Under the pieces are notes generated by a model. It searched no databases. It was not told the DNA's origin and worked only from the letters and a program-made list of their open reading frames with translations. From assembly GCA_029907705.1 (NCBI GenBank), contig JARYLJ010000016.1, positions 1-41,555 of the forward strand: a stretch of 41,555 bases of DNA, written 5' to 3'. This DNA comes from Methanomicrobiales archaeon (GTDB lineage Archaea > Halobacteriota > Methanomicrobia > Methanomicrobiales > JACTUA01). The translations under genes were made by a program, and so were the position numbers. Below, in pieces: positions 9,131 through 18,242 of the stretch. Within the stretch, counting starts at the first letter, position 1. Every line of letters starts with the position of its first letter.

Positions 9131-10282
9131 ATGAAGAGCATCTGCGCCATCGAGGGGGTGGAGTGTGCAGGGATCAGGGAGGGAAAATACGGACTCGCGC
9201 TCGTGCGGGCGGCAGGCACCGCCGCCGCTGTCTTCACCAGGAACCGGGTGAGAGCCGCATGCATCGACCTGATGCGAGAGCGGATAAAAAAGGGCTTCCT
9301 CGAAGCGCTGGTGGCGAACAGCGGCTGCGCCAATGCCTTTACGGGAAAAAGAGGGCTGCAGGACGCGGAATCGATGGCGATGATCGCCGGCGATGCGATG
9401 GGCATCGATCCCACCCGCGTGGCGGTGGCGAGCACAGGCGTTATTGGCAGATACCTGAATCTGCCATTGATCGAGCGGCAGTGCCGGTTCCTCGCAGGGA
9501 GGCTCGCGAGGGACGGGCAGGCAGAGGAGGCAGCCGCAGGTGCGATCATGACCACGGATCTTGTGCAGAAGCATGCACTCGCGAGGAGGGAGACCTTCGC
9601 GGTGGGCGGTATATGCAAGGGCAGTGGGATGATCGCCCCCAATATGGGGACGATGCTCGCATTCATCTACACGGATGCGTCTCTCCGGCCAGAAGACCTC
9701 TCGTCCAGCCTCCGCACCGCGGCAGAGAGGACGTTCAACCGGGTAGTGGTGGACGGCGACACCAGCACGAACGACATCGCGATCTGCACCGCCACCGGTC
9801 ATGCGGGGAGAGTGAATCCAGCGGAGTTCTCGGAGGCGCTGGAGGAGTGCTGCAGGTCACTTGCGATCCAGATCGCTGCCGATGGCGAGGGTGCAACGAA
9901 ACTGATCGAGGTCAGGGTGAGGGGTGCGACCGGAGAGGGGGTGGCGGCGGAGATCGCACGCACCATCGTCGCGTCTCCACTCGTGAAGACCGCCGTGTAC
10001 GGCGAGGACCCGAACTGGGGCAGGGTGATGGCCGCCGCCGGGAGGGCCGGCCATGACTTCGATCCCGAAAGGGTGACGCTCTGGATCGGCGAAGGGGAGG
10101 CGAGAGTCCCTCTGGTGGAGAGGGGGGCCATCCTCGCCGATCCTGCACGTGCAAAACGTGCGATGCAGCAGAATAGGGTCGTCTTCGAGTTGGATCTCGG
10201 AGAGGGCGGCGGCGAGGCGAGCGCGTGGGGCTGCGATCTGACGGAGAGATATGTGGAGATAAACGGGAGGTATACCACATGA
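9131..10282 (+). CDS. argJ: glutamate N-acetyltransferase (ornithine acetyltransferase), ArgJ
   Basis: ArgJ transfers the acetyl group from N-acetylornithine to glutamate and in many methanogens also uses acetyl-CoA. The 383-residue length is typical. The precursor self-cleaves before the nucleophile threonine; here that is T102 in AVASTGVIG. Other family marks are [28 protein letters not shown] (oxyanion region), [10 protein letters not shown] and EDPNWGRV. The ATG directly follows the CBS gene stop, and the stop overlaps argB in ATGA, so expression is coupled. No argA is visible, in line with a cyclic or bifunctional pathway. Confidence 0.95.
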   Translation: MKSICAIEGVECAGIREGKYGLALVRAAGTAAAVFTRNRVRAACIDLMRERIKKGFLEALVANSGCANAFTGKRGLQDAESMAMIAGDAMGIDPTRVAVASTGVIGRYLNLPLIERQCRFLAGRLARDGQAEEAAAGAIMTTDLVQKHALARRETFAVGGICKGSGMIAPNMGTMLAFIYTDASLRPEDLSSSLRTAAERTFNRVVVDGDTSTNDIAICTATGHAGRVNPAEFSEALEECCRSLAIQIAADGEGATKLIEVRVRGATGEGVAAEIARTIVASPLVKTAVYGEDPNWGRVMAAAGRAGHDFDPERVTLWIGEGEARVPLVERGAILADPARAKRAMQQNRVVFELDLGEGGGEASAWGCDLTERYVEINGRYTT

Positions 10283-11148
10283 AGCGGGAGGACGTGCTGA
10301 TGGAGGCGCTCCCATATATCCAGAAGTTCCACGGGCGGACGATGGTGATCAAGATCGGTGGGCATGCAATGGTTGATCCCGCCATCCTCGAGACCGTGAT
10401 ACGGGATGCGGTGCTCCTCCACTACGTGGGCATCAGGGTCGTCCTCGTGCATGGTGGAGGGCCGGAGATTACAGCGAAGATGAAGGCGATGGGAAAAGAG
10501 CCCAAATTCGTGCTTGGACTCCGGGTGACGGATGGAGAGACCCTCGAGATTGCACAGATGGTGCTGGTGGGGAAGATTAACGATGGGATCGTCTCCCTGA
10601 TTGCAAAGTGGGGTGCACGTGGGGTGGGCCTCTCAGGGAACGATGGAAATCTGATGATCGCGAGGAAGATGGAGGTCCAGCGGGTGAAGGAGGGGGGCAG
10701 GGAGCGCGAGATCGATCTCGGATATGTGGGAGAGATCGAGTCCGTCGATCCCGCCGTCCTTCATACGCTCCTTGAAAGCGGTTATATACCCGTCATCGCT
10801 CCCATCGCGATAGATCGGAGCGGTGGCAGCCTGAATGTGAATGCAGACATCGCGGCAGGAGAGATCGCGATCGCACTCCATGCCTCGAAGCTGATCCACC
10901 TCACCGATGTGGACGGGGTGATGGATGCAGAGCGGCAGAAGGTCTACAGGCGGCTCTCGCTTGCAGATATCGATGCGCTCGCGAGAGGGGAGATCATCAC
11001 CGGCGGCATGCTCCCGAAACTCGAGGCCGGTCTGAGGGCGGTGAGGAATGGCGTCGAATCGGCGCATATCGTGAATGGGAACAAACCTCACAACCTTCTG
11101 CTGGAGCTCTTCACCGACGACGGCGTGGGGACGATGATCGTTCGATGA
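10279..11148 (+). CDS. argB: acetylglutamate kinase
   Basis: ArgB phosphorylates N-acetylglutamate, the second arginine step. Starting at the ATG overlapping the argJ stop gives 289 residues, normal for the family, with GGAGG 8 nt upstream. Motifs of the amino acid kinase fold: [10 protein letters not shown] at the N-terminus, [10 protein letters not shown] for substrate binding, [27 protein letters not shown] and [11 protein letters not shown]. The downstream boundary is very tight: the stop is only 8 nt from the stop of the convergent HEAT-repeat gene. Confidence 0.95.
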   Translation: MKREDVLMEALPYIQKFHGRTMVIKIGGHAMVDPAILETVIRDAVLLHYVGIRVVLVHGGGPEITAKMKAMGKEPKFVLGLRVTDGETLEIAQMVLVGKINDGIVSLIAKWGARGVGLSGNDGNLMIARKMEVQRVKEGGREREIDLGYVGEIESVDPAVLHTLLESGYIPVIAPIAIDRSGGSLNVNADIAAGEIAIALHASKLIHLTDVDGVMDAERQKVYRRLSLADIDALARGEIITGGMLPKLEAGLRAVRNGVESAHIVNGNKPHNLLLELFTDDGVGTMIVR

Positions 11149-11156
11149 GGGGCGAT

Positions 11157-13520
11157 TCAGCCGGATCGTGAAGGTGACGTCGCGGTCCCTTTACTCTCCC
11201 TCTCCTCGATCTTCTTCAGGGCCGTCCTCGCCGCTCCCGCCACATTTCTGTACTCGTCCATGAGGAGCTTCTTCAGGGCGTCCGTTGCCCTTCCGTCACC
11301 GATCTCACCCAGTGCCCAGGCGGCCGCTGATCTGACAAAGGGCTGTGGATCCTCGGTTGCAGCCATCAGGCCCCTGAAAGCCCTGCCTGCCTTCAACCTG
11401 CCCAGGATCTCCGCCGACTCCTTTCTTATCTCCGGGTTGGTGCTCTTCAGAGCCTCGACGAGCGGGTCTATCGATGCCTCTCCGAAGCGGTACAGGGCAT
11501 CCGCCGCATCTCTTCTCACGAAGCAATCGTCATTCCCCAGCGCCTGGACGAGCGGCATTATCGCCCGCACGTCACCGATCTCGCCCAGCGCACGGGCTGC
11601 ACGCCACCTCACCAGTTCGTTCTGATCGTTCAGCGCCCGGATGAGTGGCTCCACCGCCGGTTCGCCGATGCTCACCAGAATCTCCGCCGCATGCCCCCTC
11701 ACATCCGGTTCCGGGTTTTTGAATGCATGCAAAAGGGGTTTCACGGCGAGCGGCCCGATACGGCGGAGGGCTTCCGCGGCGCTCTCCTTCACATGCCCAT
11801 CCCCGTCGCTGAGCGCCGAGACGAGCCTCTCGGCCCCCTTCGGATCCTTCACATCGCCGAGCGAGCCTGCAGCGATGGTTCTGACGCGTTCGCTCGGATC
11901 CCTCAATGCACCGATGAGTGCACCCACCGCTTCGGGAGAGGCGATCGCACCCAGTGCATCTGCCGCACGCCAGCGCTCCTCCTCGTCACCCTTCTTCAGG
12001 ACAGAGACGAGCGGGCCCAGGGCCCTCGGATCTCCTACGCGCCCCACAGCGAGGATGGCTGCCTTCCTCACCCCCTCATCCGGATCCCCGATCGCCGAGA
12101 TCAGGGCATCTGTACCGCGTGCATCGCCGATCTGCCCCAGTGCCCTGACGGATGCCTCCCTGACCGCGCTGTTGCGGTCTCCCGCACACTCCAGAAGGAC
12201 ATCGAGGGCCCGCGGATCCCCCATGATCCCGAGCGCCCGAATGGCCCCACTTCTCAGTTTCGGATCCCCTGTCCTTGCCGCTTCGAGGAGCGGGCGCAGG
12301 ACCGTTGCCCCCTTGCGTGCAAGGATCTCCGCGACCGCCCTTCTCACATCCTCCCCGGGATCTTCCAGCGATGTCACGAGATGTATATGCGCTTCCGGTC
12401 CCAGAGCGTCGAGTGCTTCGGCGGCGGCTTTCCGCACCTCCTCGCTAGGATCTCCGAGCGCCCTGACGAGCACGGTCGCCGCTCTCGGATCCGAGAGCTC
12501 CGACAGGATCCGAACCGCGAGGAGCCTCACCCCTTCATCCCCGTCCCGGAGATCCTCGCCCACCCTCTGAATCAGGGGCTCCATCGTCCTCGGATCGCGC
12601 AGTCTTCCCAATGCCTCGGCCGCCCTCAGCCTGATCCGCTCGTCCTTCTCTTCGAGCACCCGGAGCAACGGCTCCAGGACCTGCTCTCCTCCGAGCCTCC
12701 CCAGTGCATATACGATCCCCTTTCTGACACCCTGATCCGGATCCTTCAGTGCCCTGATGAGCGGCCCTATCGCCCTCGGATCGCCAAGCCTTCCCAGCGT
12801 CCTCGCGGCCCTCCACCTGATGTATTTATCCTCGTGTTGCAGCGCATCCATGAGGGCGGGAAGTGCTTCCACCCCCATATCTTCGAGCTCTGCCCATCTC
12901 TTCTTCTCGATCAGGACTCTCGCCTTCTCTTCTGCACGGAGAGGGGGCTCCTCCGATTCAGGTGTCCAACCCAGGATTCTGAGCGCCCTCTCTGCCGCTG
13001 CCCTCGTTTCGCCATCGATATCCATCAGTGTCTGGAGAAGAGGCTCTATGGCGGATACATCGCCCCGAATGCCCAGCTCCGAAGCTGCATTCCTCCTGAC
13101 CGCGGGATCGCTGTGCTTGAGATCGACGACCAGCTCGTTTACGCTCCTCTCGGAGGTCTTCTCGGCACGCGCCACCCCGAGCCTCTCCTTCAGCCCCAGC
13201 CCTTTTCCCGCCGCACGGATTGCCTGCAGCAGCGGGCTGGCAGCGGAACCCTCCGCGTCTTCGATCTCCCTGACCTTCAAACCCATCTCTTCGAGCGAGG
13301 CCTCTGCACTTCTCCTCACCTCCTCATCCGGGTCTGACAGCACCCGGTAAAGGGCGCTTATTGCATCCACTTCCTTGTATTTTCCGAGCACCCGTGCCGC
13401 CTGGCTCCTGAAACTCGCATCGTGGTGCTGGAGTGCAAGAATGATCCCCTGCAGATCTCCGGACTCCTCCAGCCTCCCGATCACCCTCCTTGCTCTCTCC
13501 TCCCTGCGGTCACGATCCAT
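11157..13520 (-). CDS. large HEAT-repeat (PBS-lyase-like) protein
   Basis: The 787-residue protein is almost entirely built from about 25 tandem helical repeats of roughly 31 residues, with recurring units such as DPDEGVRKAAILAVGRVGD and RWRAARTLGRLGDPRAIGPL. These are the bacterial/archaeal HEAT repeats of the PBS lyase type (HEAT_2). Such solenoids bind proteins or cofactors; no attached enzyme, signal peptide or membrane helix is present, so it is cytosolic. Short charged segments (about residues 95-130 and 195-215) break the array into blocks. It is single, with 91 nt to chorismate mutase downstream of its 5' end and convergent with argB. Function unknown; scaffold is the most that can be said. 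Confidence 0.88.
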   Translation of the reverse strand: MDRDRREERARRVIGRLEESGDLQGIILALQHHDASFRSQAARVLGKYKEVDAISALYRVLSDPDEEVRRSAEASLEEMGLKVREIEDAEGSAASPLLQAIRAAGKGLGLKERLGVARAEKTSERSVNELVVDLKHSDPAVRRNAASELGIRGDVSAIEPLLQTLMDIDGETRAAAERALRILGWTPESEEPPLRAEEKARVLIEKKRWAELEDMGVEALPALMDALQHEDKYIRWRAARTLGRLGDPRAIGPLIRALKDPDQGVRKGIVYALGRLGGEQVLEPLLRVLEEKDERIRLRAAEALGRLRDPRTMEPLIQRVGEDLRDGDEGVRLLAVRILSELSDPRAATVLVRALGDPSEEVRKAAAEALDALGPEAHIHLVTSLEDPGEDVRRAVAEILARKGATVLRPLLEAARTGDPKLRSGAIRALGIMGDPRALDVLLECAGDRNSAVREASVRALGQIGDARGTDALISAIGDPDEGVRKAAILAVGRVGDPRALGPLVSVLKKGDEEERWRAADALGAIASPEAVGALIGALRDPSERVRTIAAGSLGDVKDPKGAERLVSALSDGDGHVKESAAEALRRIGPLAVKPLLHAFKNPEPDVRGHAAEILVSIGEPAVEPLIRALNDQNELVRWRAARALGEIGDVRAIMPLVQALGNDDCFVRRDAADALYRFGEASIDPLVEALKSTNPEIRKESAEILGRLKAGRAFRGLMAATEDPQPFVRSAAAWALGEIGDGRATDALKKLLMDEYRNVAGAARTALKKIEERESKGTATSPSRSG

Positions 13521-13611
13521 TCGAGAGACCCCTATTCGATGAGATTATTGTTTGGTCGTTAAGAACCTTCTCAATCTTCTTTCGATTCGTCTCGAGGTGT
13601 CCGTTCCCCGT

Positions 13612-13896
13612 TCAGGGGAGGTTGCCCTCTCCGCTGCATCCTCTCTGGCGCTCCTCACTCATCTCGATGAGGATCTTGAAGATCTCCTGCACGTACTCCG
13701 GGTTTACCTGTAGCTCCACGGCCTTTTCAAGTGCCGCCTGCAGTACGACTGCCCTCTGCCTTTCGTCCACGATGGGCTGCCCCTCGCGGTATTTCAGCAC
13801 GGCCAGCTTCCCCGCCAGTTCCTGACGCCGGGCGATCAGCTCCATCAGCCTGTCGTCCACCTCGGCGATCTGCCGTCTGATCTCTTCGATCGTCAT
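13612..13896 (-). CDS. aroQ: chorismate mutase, AroQ class (stand-alone)
   Basis: The 94-residue all-helical protein converts chorismate to prephenate for phenylalanine and tyrosine synthesis. Family marks: TIEEIRRQIAEVDDRLMELIARR at the N-terminus with the first active-site arginine, KLAVLKYREGQPIVDERQR containing the second lysine/arginine pair, and a C-terminal helix with IFKILIEMSEE. Length matches mono-functional archaeal AroQ. The last residues (RQRGCSGEGNLP) are an unconserved tail. It is divergent from the M50 peptidase gene and upstream of the HEAT-repeat gene on the same strand; no other aromatic pathway gene is close. Confidence 0.92.
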   Translation of the reverse strand: MTIEEIRRQIAEVDDRLMELIARRQELAGKLAVLKYREGQPIVDERQRAVVLQAALEKAVELQVNPEYVQEIFKILIEMSEERQRGCSGEGNLP

Positions 13897-14000
13897 TCGA
13901 CAAGATCATCGGCCTTTACTTCGATATAATTTCCGCTCTCCACTTTCGTTGTTTCAGAGGTAGGGGATATGAACCACCAGATGGATATACTGAGAGCAGC

Positions 14001-14591
14001 ATGCTGGACCGAATACCGCCAAGGGAGAGAAGGGACCTCGTCGTCGCGTGGCTTGCGATCTCCGTCGCGTTTGCACTGATCTTCAGGTCTCTATGGGGAA
14101 ACGCGGTCGATGCCCTCCTCGTATTCATCATCTCCTTCCTCACCGCCGGCATTGGGTTCGTCCTGCACGAGATGGCCCACAAGTTCACTGCCATCGGCTA
14201 CGGTTACTGGGCAGAGTTCAGGATGAACGCCCAGATGCTACTCGTGGCCATGCTGCTGGCGGCACTGGTGGGCTTCGTATTCGCCGCTCCCGGTGTGACG
14301 GAGATCTACGGGAGTTACATCACCAGGGAGAGGAACGGGAGGATTTCCCTGTCCGGACCTCTGACAAATCTTGTGTTGTGCATCCCGTTCGCCCTTATTT
14401 ACGTGATCGCGGGCGGAGGATGGCCCGCACTCCTCGGACTCGTCGGGCTCCGGGTGAATGCGATGCTCGCCTTCTTCAACATGCTCCCCGTGGGCATCCT
14501 GGACGGGAGCAAGGTCCTCGAATGGAATAAACTCGTCTTTTCCGCCGTATTCCTCCTCTCGCTGGGGGTGCTGATCTGGTCTGTGCTCTGA
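14001..14591 (+). CDS. M50 (site-2 protease-like) membrane metallopeptidase
   Basis: The 196-residue protein has about five membrane helices. The zinc motif HEMAH (H56, E57, H60) sits inside a hydrophobic helix, and the second motif NMLPVGILDGSKVL near residues 158-172 supplies the aspartate ligand; both are diagnostic of intramembrane proteases of the M50/SREBP S2P family. There is no PDZ or CBS domain, so it is one of the minimal archaeal forms. ATG 14001 has no clear ribosome-binding site; a GGATAT/GATATAC region upstream may provide the TATA element. Substrate unknown, likely a membrane-anchored regulator or remnant signal peptides. Confidence 0.88.
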   Translation: MLDRIPPRERRDLVVAWLAISVAFALIFRSLWGNAVDALLVFIISFLTAGIGFVLHEMAHKFTAIGYGYWAEFRMNAQMLLVAMLLAALVGFVFAAPGVTEIYGSYITRERNGRISLSGPLTNLVLCIPFALIYVIAGGGWPALLGLVGLRVNAMLAFFNMLPVGILDGSKVLEWNKLVFSAVFLLSLGVLIWSVL

Positions 14592-15303
14592 ACGAACGAG
14601 GATGGTGGAATGAGACGTTCCATCGCCTGACCATGGATCCCATTTATTGAAAATGACGGTCAGCATACGATGCACCGCCGGATGAATCAACCCCGGATGA
14701 ACTTCCGTCATGAATGCGAGGAAAGGTACATCATCGATCCGATGGTTTTTCGATAGTGCCGTACATCTATCCGGGATGTCAGGATCAGCCTTATATACGT
14801 GGTTATCCATCGGTTCGAACGCTCCAGGGGCCTCCGCAAGGCTTTGCACCTGCCGCTCCACTCATTCCTGCGATAGCCACCTTCTGTCCCGGAACAAGCC
14901 GTGAAAGTTGTCCTGTACTTGCTGAAGACATGACAGAAGTGCTCCGCGTTCGTCATTCGAAAATCGCATGGATGCGGTCATATATTCAATATGGTCGCTG
15001 TGACACGAGCGATGCCACGAATCCCGAACTCTCGGGTCTACACTGTCAGGAGTCGTGAAGAAAACATGCGTCAGAAAAAAGGTAAGCGGAGAACGATCAA
15101 TCGTCGAGTCCGGAGGGGCTCGAAACAACGATCGTCGCACGGCGATGAGTGGCGGCACCATCTGCGGCTCTCTGTACGGTTCCAATAAGCGAGCCCGCGA
15201 TGGCGACCCAAATCGATGGATCGATCCTGAAGGAACGTTCAAACCCGTGACGAACGGGGCGCCCGATTCGCAGACCCAACCGGCCACGAACCATCGATCG
15301 GCT
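14592..15303. other. 712-nt gene-free stretch holding repeat copy A
   Basis: No frame gives a convincing protein. The segment holds a diverged repeat (14738-15025, see separate entry) and, at 15212-15240, a short block centred on TGGATCGATCC that also occurs at 20407-20433. CTTATATACG at 14791-14800 is TATA-like, so a noncoding transcript is possible. Confidence 0.5.
14738..15025 (+). repeat. dispersed noncoding element, copy A
   Basis: It aligns colinearly with 20485-20777. Shared landmarks in the same order and almost the same spacing: CGATGGTTTTTC, CTGTCC-GGA, CCTG-AC, ATGACAGA-GTG, AAAAT-GCATG-ATG-GG-CA, and ACACGAGCGAT. Sequence between the landmarks is diverged, so the copies are old or under constraint only at the landmarks. 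The core at 14958-14981 occurs a third time at 28295-28320. No open frame is shared. Confidence 0.5.
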
Positions 15304-15930
15304 TCAACTCCCTGCCTTCTTTCTGATCCGCTCGATCGCCCCGACCACCTTCCTCCCCTTCTCGTGCGCCTCCACGAGGGCGGTCGGATGCTTCCTTATC
15401 CCGCCGTATTTGTCCATATCGTTCGCGATCATATTGTCCCAGTACTCGAAACCGATGGTGTTGAAGAAGGCGGTGATCGCGGGGAAGGCGGCGTCGAAGA
15501 CATGCTCGTAACCCAGACCTGCGGTCGAGACGAAGATCCCCTTGTGGCTCCTAATGTGCTCCTCGCTGAAGTAGAGACTTCGAAGGATGAACTTCCTCGC
15601 CCACAGGAACTGGGCGCGATCGATGAGGCCCTTCAGCTCCGCGGTGATCCCCATGCTGTAGATGGGGGAGGCGATCGCGAGGCAGTCTGTCCCCAGTATC
15701 CTCTCGAAGAGGTCGGTGAGATCGTCCTTCACGATGCAGTGGCCATCCCTGTGACAGGCGTTGCATCCACGGCAGGGCGAGTACGTGAGTTCGCGGAGCA
15801 CCACCTTCTCTGTCGCTCCTCCTGCCTCCCTTGATCCCTCCAGAAGGGCATCGAGCAGTGTCTCCGTGTTCCCGTGTCTCCTCGGGCTCCCCGATATCCC
15901 CAGCACCCTGATCTCCGGCATGGTCATCAT
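15304..15930 (-). CDS. iron-sulfur flavoprotein (NADPH-dependent FMN reductase fold)
   Basis: The 208-residue protein has the flavodoxin-like FMN-binding start GISGSPRRHGNTETLL and a compact cysteine motif C53, C56, C59, C65 (PCRGCNACHRDGHC), the spacing used for the 4Fe-4S cluster of methanogen iron-sulfur flavoproteins (Isf). LAIASPIYSMGITAELK is the usual FMN-phosphate and isoalloxazine region. Isf proteins take electrons from ferredoxin and can reduce O2 or H2O2. The start overlaps the stop of the upstream paralogue in ATGA, so the two are a translationally coupled pair. Close paralogue but not a recent duplicate. Confidence 0.9.
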   Translation of the reverse strand: MMTMPEIRVLGISGSPRRHGNTETLLDALLEGSREAGGATEKVVLRELTYSPCRGCNACHRDGHCIVKDDLTDLFERILGTDCLAIASPIYSMGITAELKGLIDRAQFLWARKFILRSLYFSEEHIRSHKGIFVSTAGLGYEHVFDAAFPAITAFFNTIGFEYWDNMIANDMDKYGGIRKHPTALVEAHEKGRKVVGAIERIRKKAGS

Positions 15931-16541
15931 CCCGCGAGACGGCCCTTCATATCCGCATAGATGTTCTTGCCCAGACGATACGCGTCGGACTTCGCGGTCG
16001 GATGCTCCTCGATTTCCCCCTTCCTGTCCACGCCATTCACCATCAGGTACCTGATATCACGATCTCTGACCTCCAGCACGTGGTAGAAGCATTTGATCGA
16101 CGGGATCGCCGCGTCGAAGACGTAGTCCCACTTCTGGCCCGCGCTGGACAGGAAGACCCCCATCCTTTTTCCCTTTCTCTCTTCCGGCACGATCGGGAGC
16201 TTCAGCACGTACTTCCTCGACCGAAAGACCTGCGCCCGGTCGATGAGCGCCTTCGTCTGCGCGTTGATCCCCATGCAGAAGATGGGGGCAGCGATGACGA
16301 TGCAGTCAGCCTCCACCAGTTTGTCGTGGAGCGCATCCATGCCGTCACGCTGCACGCATCTGTTCAGCACCTCACAGGCATTGCACCCCCTGCACGGGTT
16401 CACATTCGCCTCCACGATCGGGATCTTCTCGATCTGCACCCCCTCCTCCCCGCCGATGGATTCGAGGAACCAGTCGAGGAGTGTTTCGGAGTTTCCATGC
16501 CTTCTCGGGCTGCCTGCGATCGCGAGGACCTTCATCTGCAT
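15927..16541 (-). CDS. iron-sulfur flavoprotein, upstream paralogue
   Basis: With the start at 16541 the protein has 204 residues: AIAGSPRRHGNSETLL for FMN, cysteines C50, C53, C56, C62 (PCRGCNACEVLNRC) for a 4Fe-4S cluster, and VIAAPIFCMGINAQTK. The frame is open for another 95 codons upstream, but a TATA box (16565-16570) lies only 26 nt before 16541, so a longer protein is unlikely; ATG 16535 is an alternative start. No Shine-Dalgarno motif, in line with a leaderless message. It heads the two-gene flavoprotein operon, whose members may form a heterodimer. Confidence 0.9.
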   Translation of the reverse strand: MQMKVLAIAGSPRRHGNSETLLDWFLESIGGEEGVQIEKIPIVEANVNPCRGCNACEVLNRCVQRDGMDALHDKLVEADCIVIAAPIFCMGINAQTKALIDRAQVFRSRKYVLKLPIVPEERKGKRMGVFLSSAGQKWDYVFDAAIPSIKCFYHVLEVRDRDIRYLMVNGVDRKGEIEEHPTAKSDAYRLGKNIYADMKGRLAG

Positions 16542-16564
16542 ACCAGAGACCTTCGATACGGGAG

Positions 16565-16570
16565 TATAAA
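16565..16570 (-). promoter_or_regulatory. TATA box of the iron-sulfur flavoprotein operon
   Basis: Read on the minus strand the motif is TTTATACT, centred 26 nt before the ATG at 16541. It fixes that start over the longer frame and predicts leaderless transcription. Confidence 0.55.
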
Positions 16571-17031
16571 ACATGTTCAGAAGACGACAACTCTCATGGC
16601 CCCTCCCGAATGGATGCCGCCGGTGCATGAAGATGCAGAGCGGACGACCTGACATCCGTTCCTCCCTCTGCCACCAATCCGTCATCTCCAGGTGCTCCCG
16701 AACCCCCTCACTTTTGTACACAGCTACCCTCCTTGCGAGATCTTTTCCCGCCTCTCTGCACCATGTCAAGGGCGGACCTTCCCATGAAGGTGCTCCTGAG
16801 GATCCCCGATACGGCGAATGCCACATGCATGAGATGGCGGATCTGGTGCAGGAGTATCACCCCGGGAGAGCGATGGGTGCCTTTTGATGCCGGGCCGCAG
16901 GCCAAAGAGGCGGCAACCACACCCGCCCCGGCGGACGCCGATCTGCTCCTTCGGTCTCCGGCACGTCCAGGTGAGTACCTCATTCAGAAAATTCCCGAAG
17001 TGCCGGATGCACAAACAACCAAAAAATGTGA
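16571..17031. other. 461-nt stretch without a supported gene
   Basis: The only protein-like piece is on the minus strand at about 16700-16870 (LLHQIRHLMHVAFAVSG and then STFMGRSALDMVQRGG), ending at the stop at 16708. It has no start with a ribosome-binding site and no family resemblance that can be named; it may be a remnant. Otherwise nothing is seen. Confidence 0.35.
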
Positions 17032-17679
17032 TCAGATCTTCTTGAAGCAGAGGTACCAGTCCTTGCACTCGTACCCCTCTGAAAGACGTTTCTCCATCTG
17101 CGCCGCGGTTGCGGGTGCAGGCACGACGACCTTCTCACCGGGCTGCCAGTTCGCCGGGGTGGCGACACCGTATTTGTCGGTCGTCTGCAGCGCCTTTATC
17201 AGCCTGAGTATCTCCGGCATCGATCGTCCGTTCGTGAGCGGATAGTAGATCATCGCCCGAAGAACACCCCTGTCGTCGATGAAGAAGACGGCCCTGATCG
17301 CGGCCGTGCTGCTCATCCCGGGGTGGATCATCCCGTAGAGCTTCGCCACCTTCATGTCCAGGTCGGCGATGATGGGGAACGGTATCCTCACCCCCATCTT
17401 CTCCTTCACATTGTTCACCCATGCCAGGTGCGAATGCACACTGTCGATGGAGAGCCCGAGGAGCTGCACATTCAGCTGCTCCAGTTCGGGATATATCTGC
17501 GTGAACGCGATGAACTCGGTCGTGCAGACAGGTGTGAAGTCCGCCGGATGCGAAAAGAGGACCACCCATTTCTTTCCCCTGAAATCGGAGAGCTTCATCT
17601 TCCCATGCGTCGTCACGGCCTCAAAGTCGGGCGCCATCTCGCCCAGAATCGGGGACCGATGCTCTTCTGCTTCTGCCAT
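17032..17679 (-). CDS. peroxiredoxin, Prx6-type (archaeal)
   Basis: The enzyme reduces H2O2 and organic peroxides. The 215-residue form from ATG 17679 has the peroxidatic cysteine C52 in HPADFTPVCTTEF and two C-terminal cysteines, C205 and C211 (YECKDWYLCFKK), the pattern of long archaeal Prx6-group peroxiredoxins that form decamers. GAGAGGGGGG upstream of 17679 supports this start over GTG 17706, which overlaps the preceding gene. Last gene of a four-gene minus-strand operon with small iron proteins. The reductant could be the rubredoxin-like proteins of the operon or the Grx-TrxR fusion at 24.2 kb (inference). Confidence 0.94.
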   Translation of the reverse strand: MAEAEEHRSPILGEMAPDFEAVTTHGKMKLSDFRGKKWVVLFSHPADFTPVCTTEFIAFTQIYPELEQLNVQLLGLSIDSVHSHLAWVNNVKEKMGVRIPFPIIADLDMKVAKLYGMIHPGMSSTAAIRAVFFIDDRGVLRAMIYYPLTNGRSMPEILRLIKALQTTDKYGVATPANWQPGEKVVVPAPATAAQMEKRLSEGYECKDWYLCFKKI

Positions 17680-17702
17680 TCGTTCGCCCCCCTCTCTGGG
17701 AC

Positions 17703-18098
17703 TCACTTCATAATCTCGTCCATTGCGGCCCTGCCGTACACGTACGCGGGCATCCCCGAGAGGAGGAAGGTCACGCGGAGCGCCTCCTCGATCTCCTCCT
17801 TCTTCACCCCCAGCTTCGGTGCACCCGCCAGCTGAGCCCTGACCGCATGCTGATCACGGAGCGCGGCGGCGATCGCGATCGCGATGATCTTCTTCGTCTG
17901 CCTGGAGAGTGCGCCATCGTCCCAGATGTGCTGGTCGAACTTCAGGACCATGTCATGCATCTCGGGCTCCTTCTCCATGAGCCCCTTGAAGAAGACCGGC
18001 ACCTTTCCGATCTTCTTCTCCAGGTCCTTCATCCTCTCGTTCGCTATGGGATCCTTCGAGCTGGCCTTCTTCGGGGCTGTTGTCTTCTTCGCTGCCAT
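17703..18098 (-). CDS. carboxymuconolactone decarboxylase-like (AhpD fold) protein lacking the CxxC
   Basis: The 131-residue helical protein has the CMD signature region IGKVPVFFKGLMEKEPEM, LSRQTKKIIAIAIAAALRD and GVKKEEIEEALRV. In AhpD-type members the AlR segment is followed by Cys-x-x-Cys-x-x-x-His used for thiol chemistry; here it reads ALRDQHAVRAQ, so both cysteines are missing and disulfide reductase activity is not expected. An N-terminal lysine-rich tail (MAAKKTTAPKKASSK) is unusual. Fixed between small iron-protein genes and Prx6, so an accessory role in oxidative stress is likely, but the activity is unknown. Confidence 0.85.
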   Translation of the reverse strand: MAAKKTTAPKKASSKDPIANERMKDLEKKIGKVPVFFKGLMEKEPEMHDMVLKFDQHIWDDGALSRQTKKIIAIAIAAALRDQHAVRAQLAGAPKLGVKKEEIEEALRVTFLLSGMPAYVYGRAAMDEIMK

Positions 18099-18102
18099 GC
18101 AC

Positions 18103-18228
18103 TCACCCCTTCAGTACCATCGGCTCGCCACAGCAGACGAGTTCTCCACCGCCGACTTCGATCACCTTCACGATGTTGCCGCAGATCATGCACTCAAAGA
18201 CCTGCCCTTCCTTTGAGACGTTGACCAT
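18103..18228 (-). CDS. desulforedoxin-like mini iron protein
   Basis: A 41-residue protein with C13, C16, C32 and C33 in [10 protein letters not shown] and [10 protein letters not shown]: the Cys-x-x-Cys plus adjacent Cys-Cys pattern that makes the Fe(SCys)4 centre of desulforedoxin and of the N-terminal domain of desulfoferrodoxin. There is no superoxide-reductase domain, so it is an electron carrier alone. The first methionine (MVNVSKEGQ) is preceded by GTGATAC; the gene lies 4 nt upstream of the CMD gene and 14 nt after the rubredoxin-like gene. It is too short for standard ORF cut-offs and easily missed. Confidence 0.87.
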   Translation of the reverse strand: MVNVSKEGQVFECMICGNIVKVIEVGGGELVCCGEPMVLKG

Positions 18229-18242
18229 GTGTATCACTTCGG

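Noticed and set aside
8507-9802. Long minus-strand open frame (431 codons) opposite the CBS and argJ genes
   Set aside because: It is codon-aligned with strong genes on the other strand, rich in His, Asp and Arg as such shadows are, and has no motif.
16542-16826. N-terminal extension of the flavoprotein gene to 16826
   Set aside because: A TATA box lies inside the extension 26 nt before the preferred start, and the FMN-binding motif belongs at the very N-terminus.
16826-16887. MHEMADLVQEY as the start of a HypA nickel chaperone
   Set aside because: Only about 20 codons before a stop and no zinc-ribbon cysteines follow.
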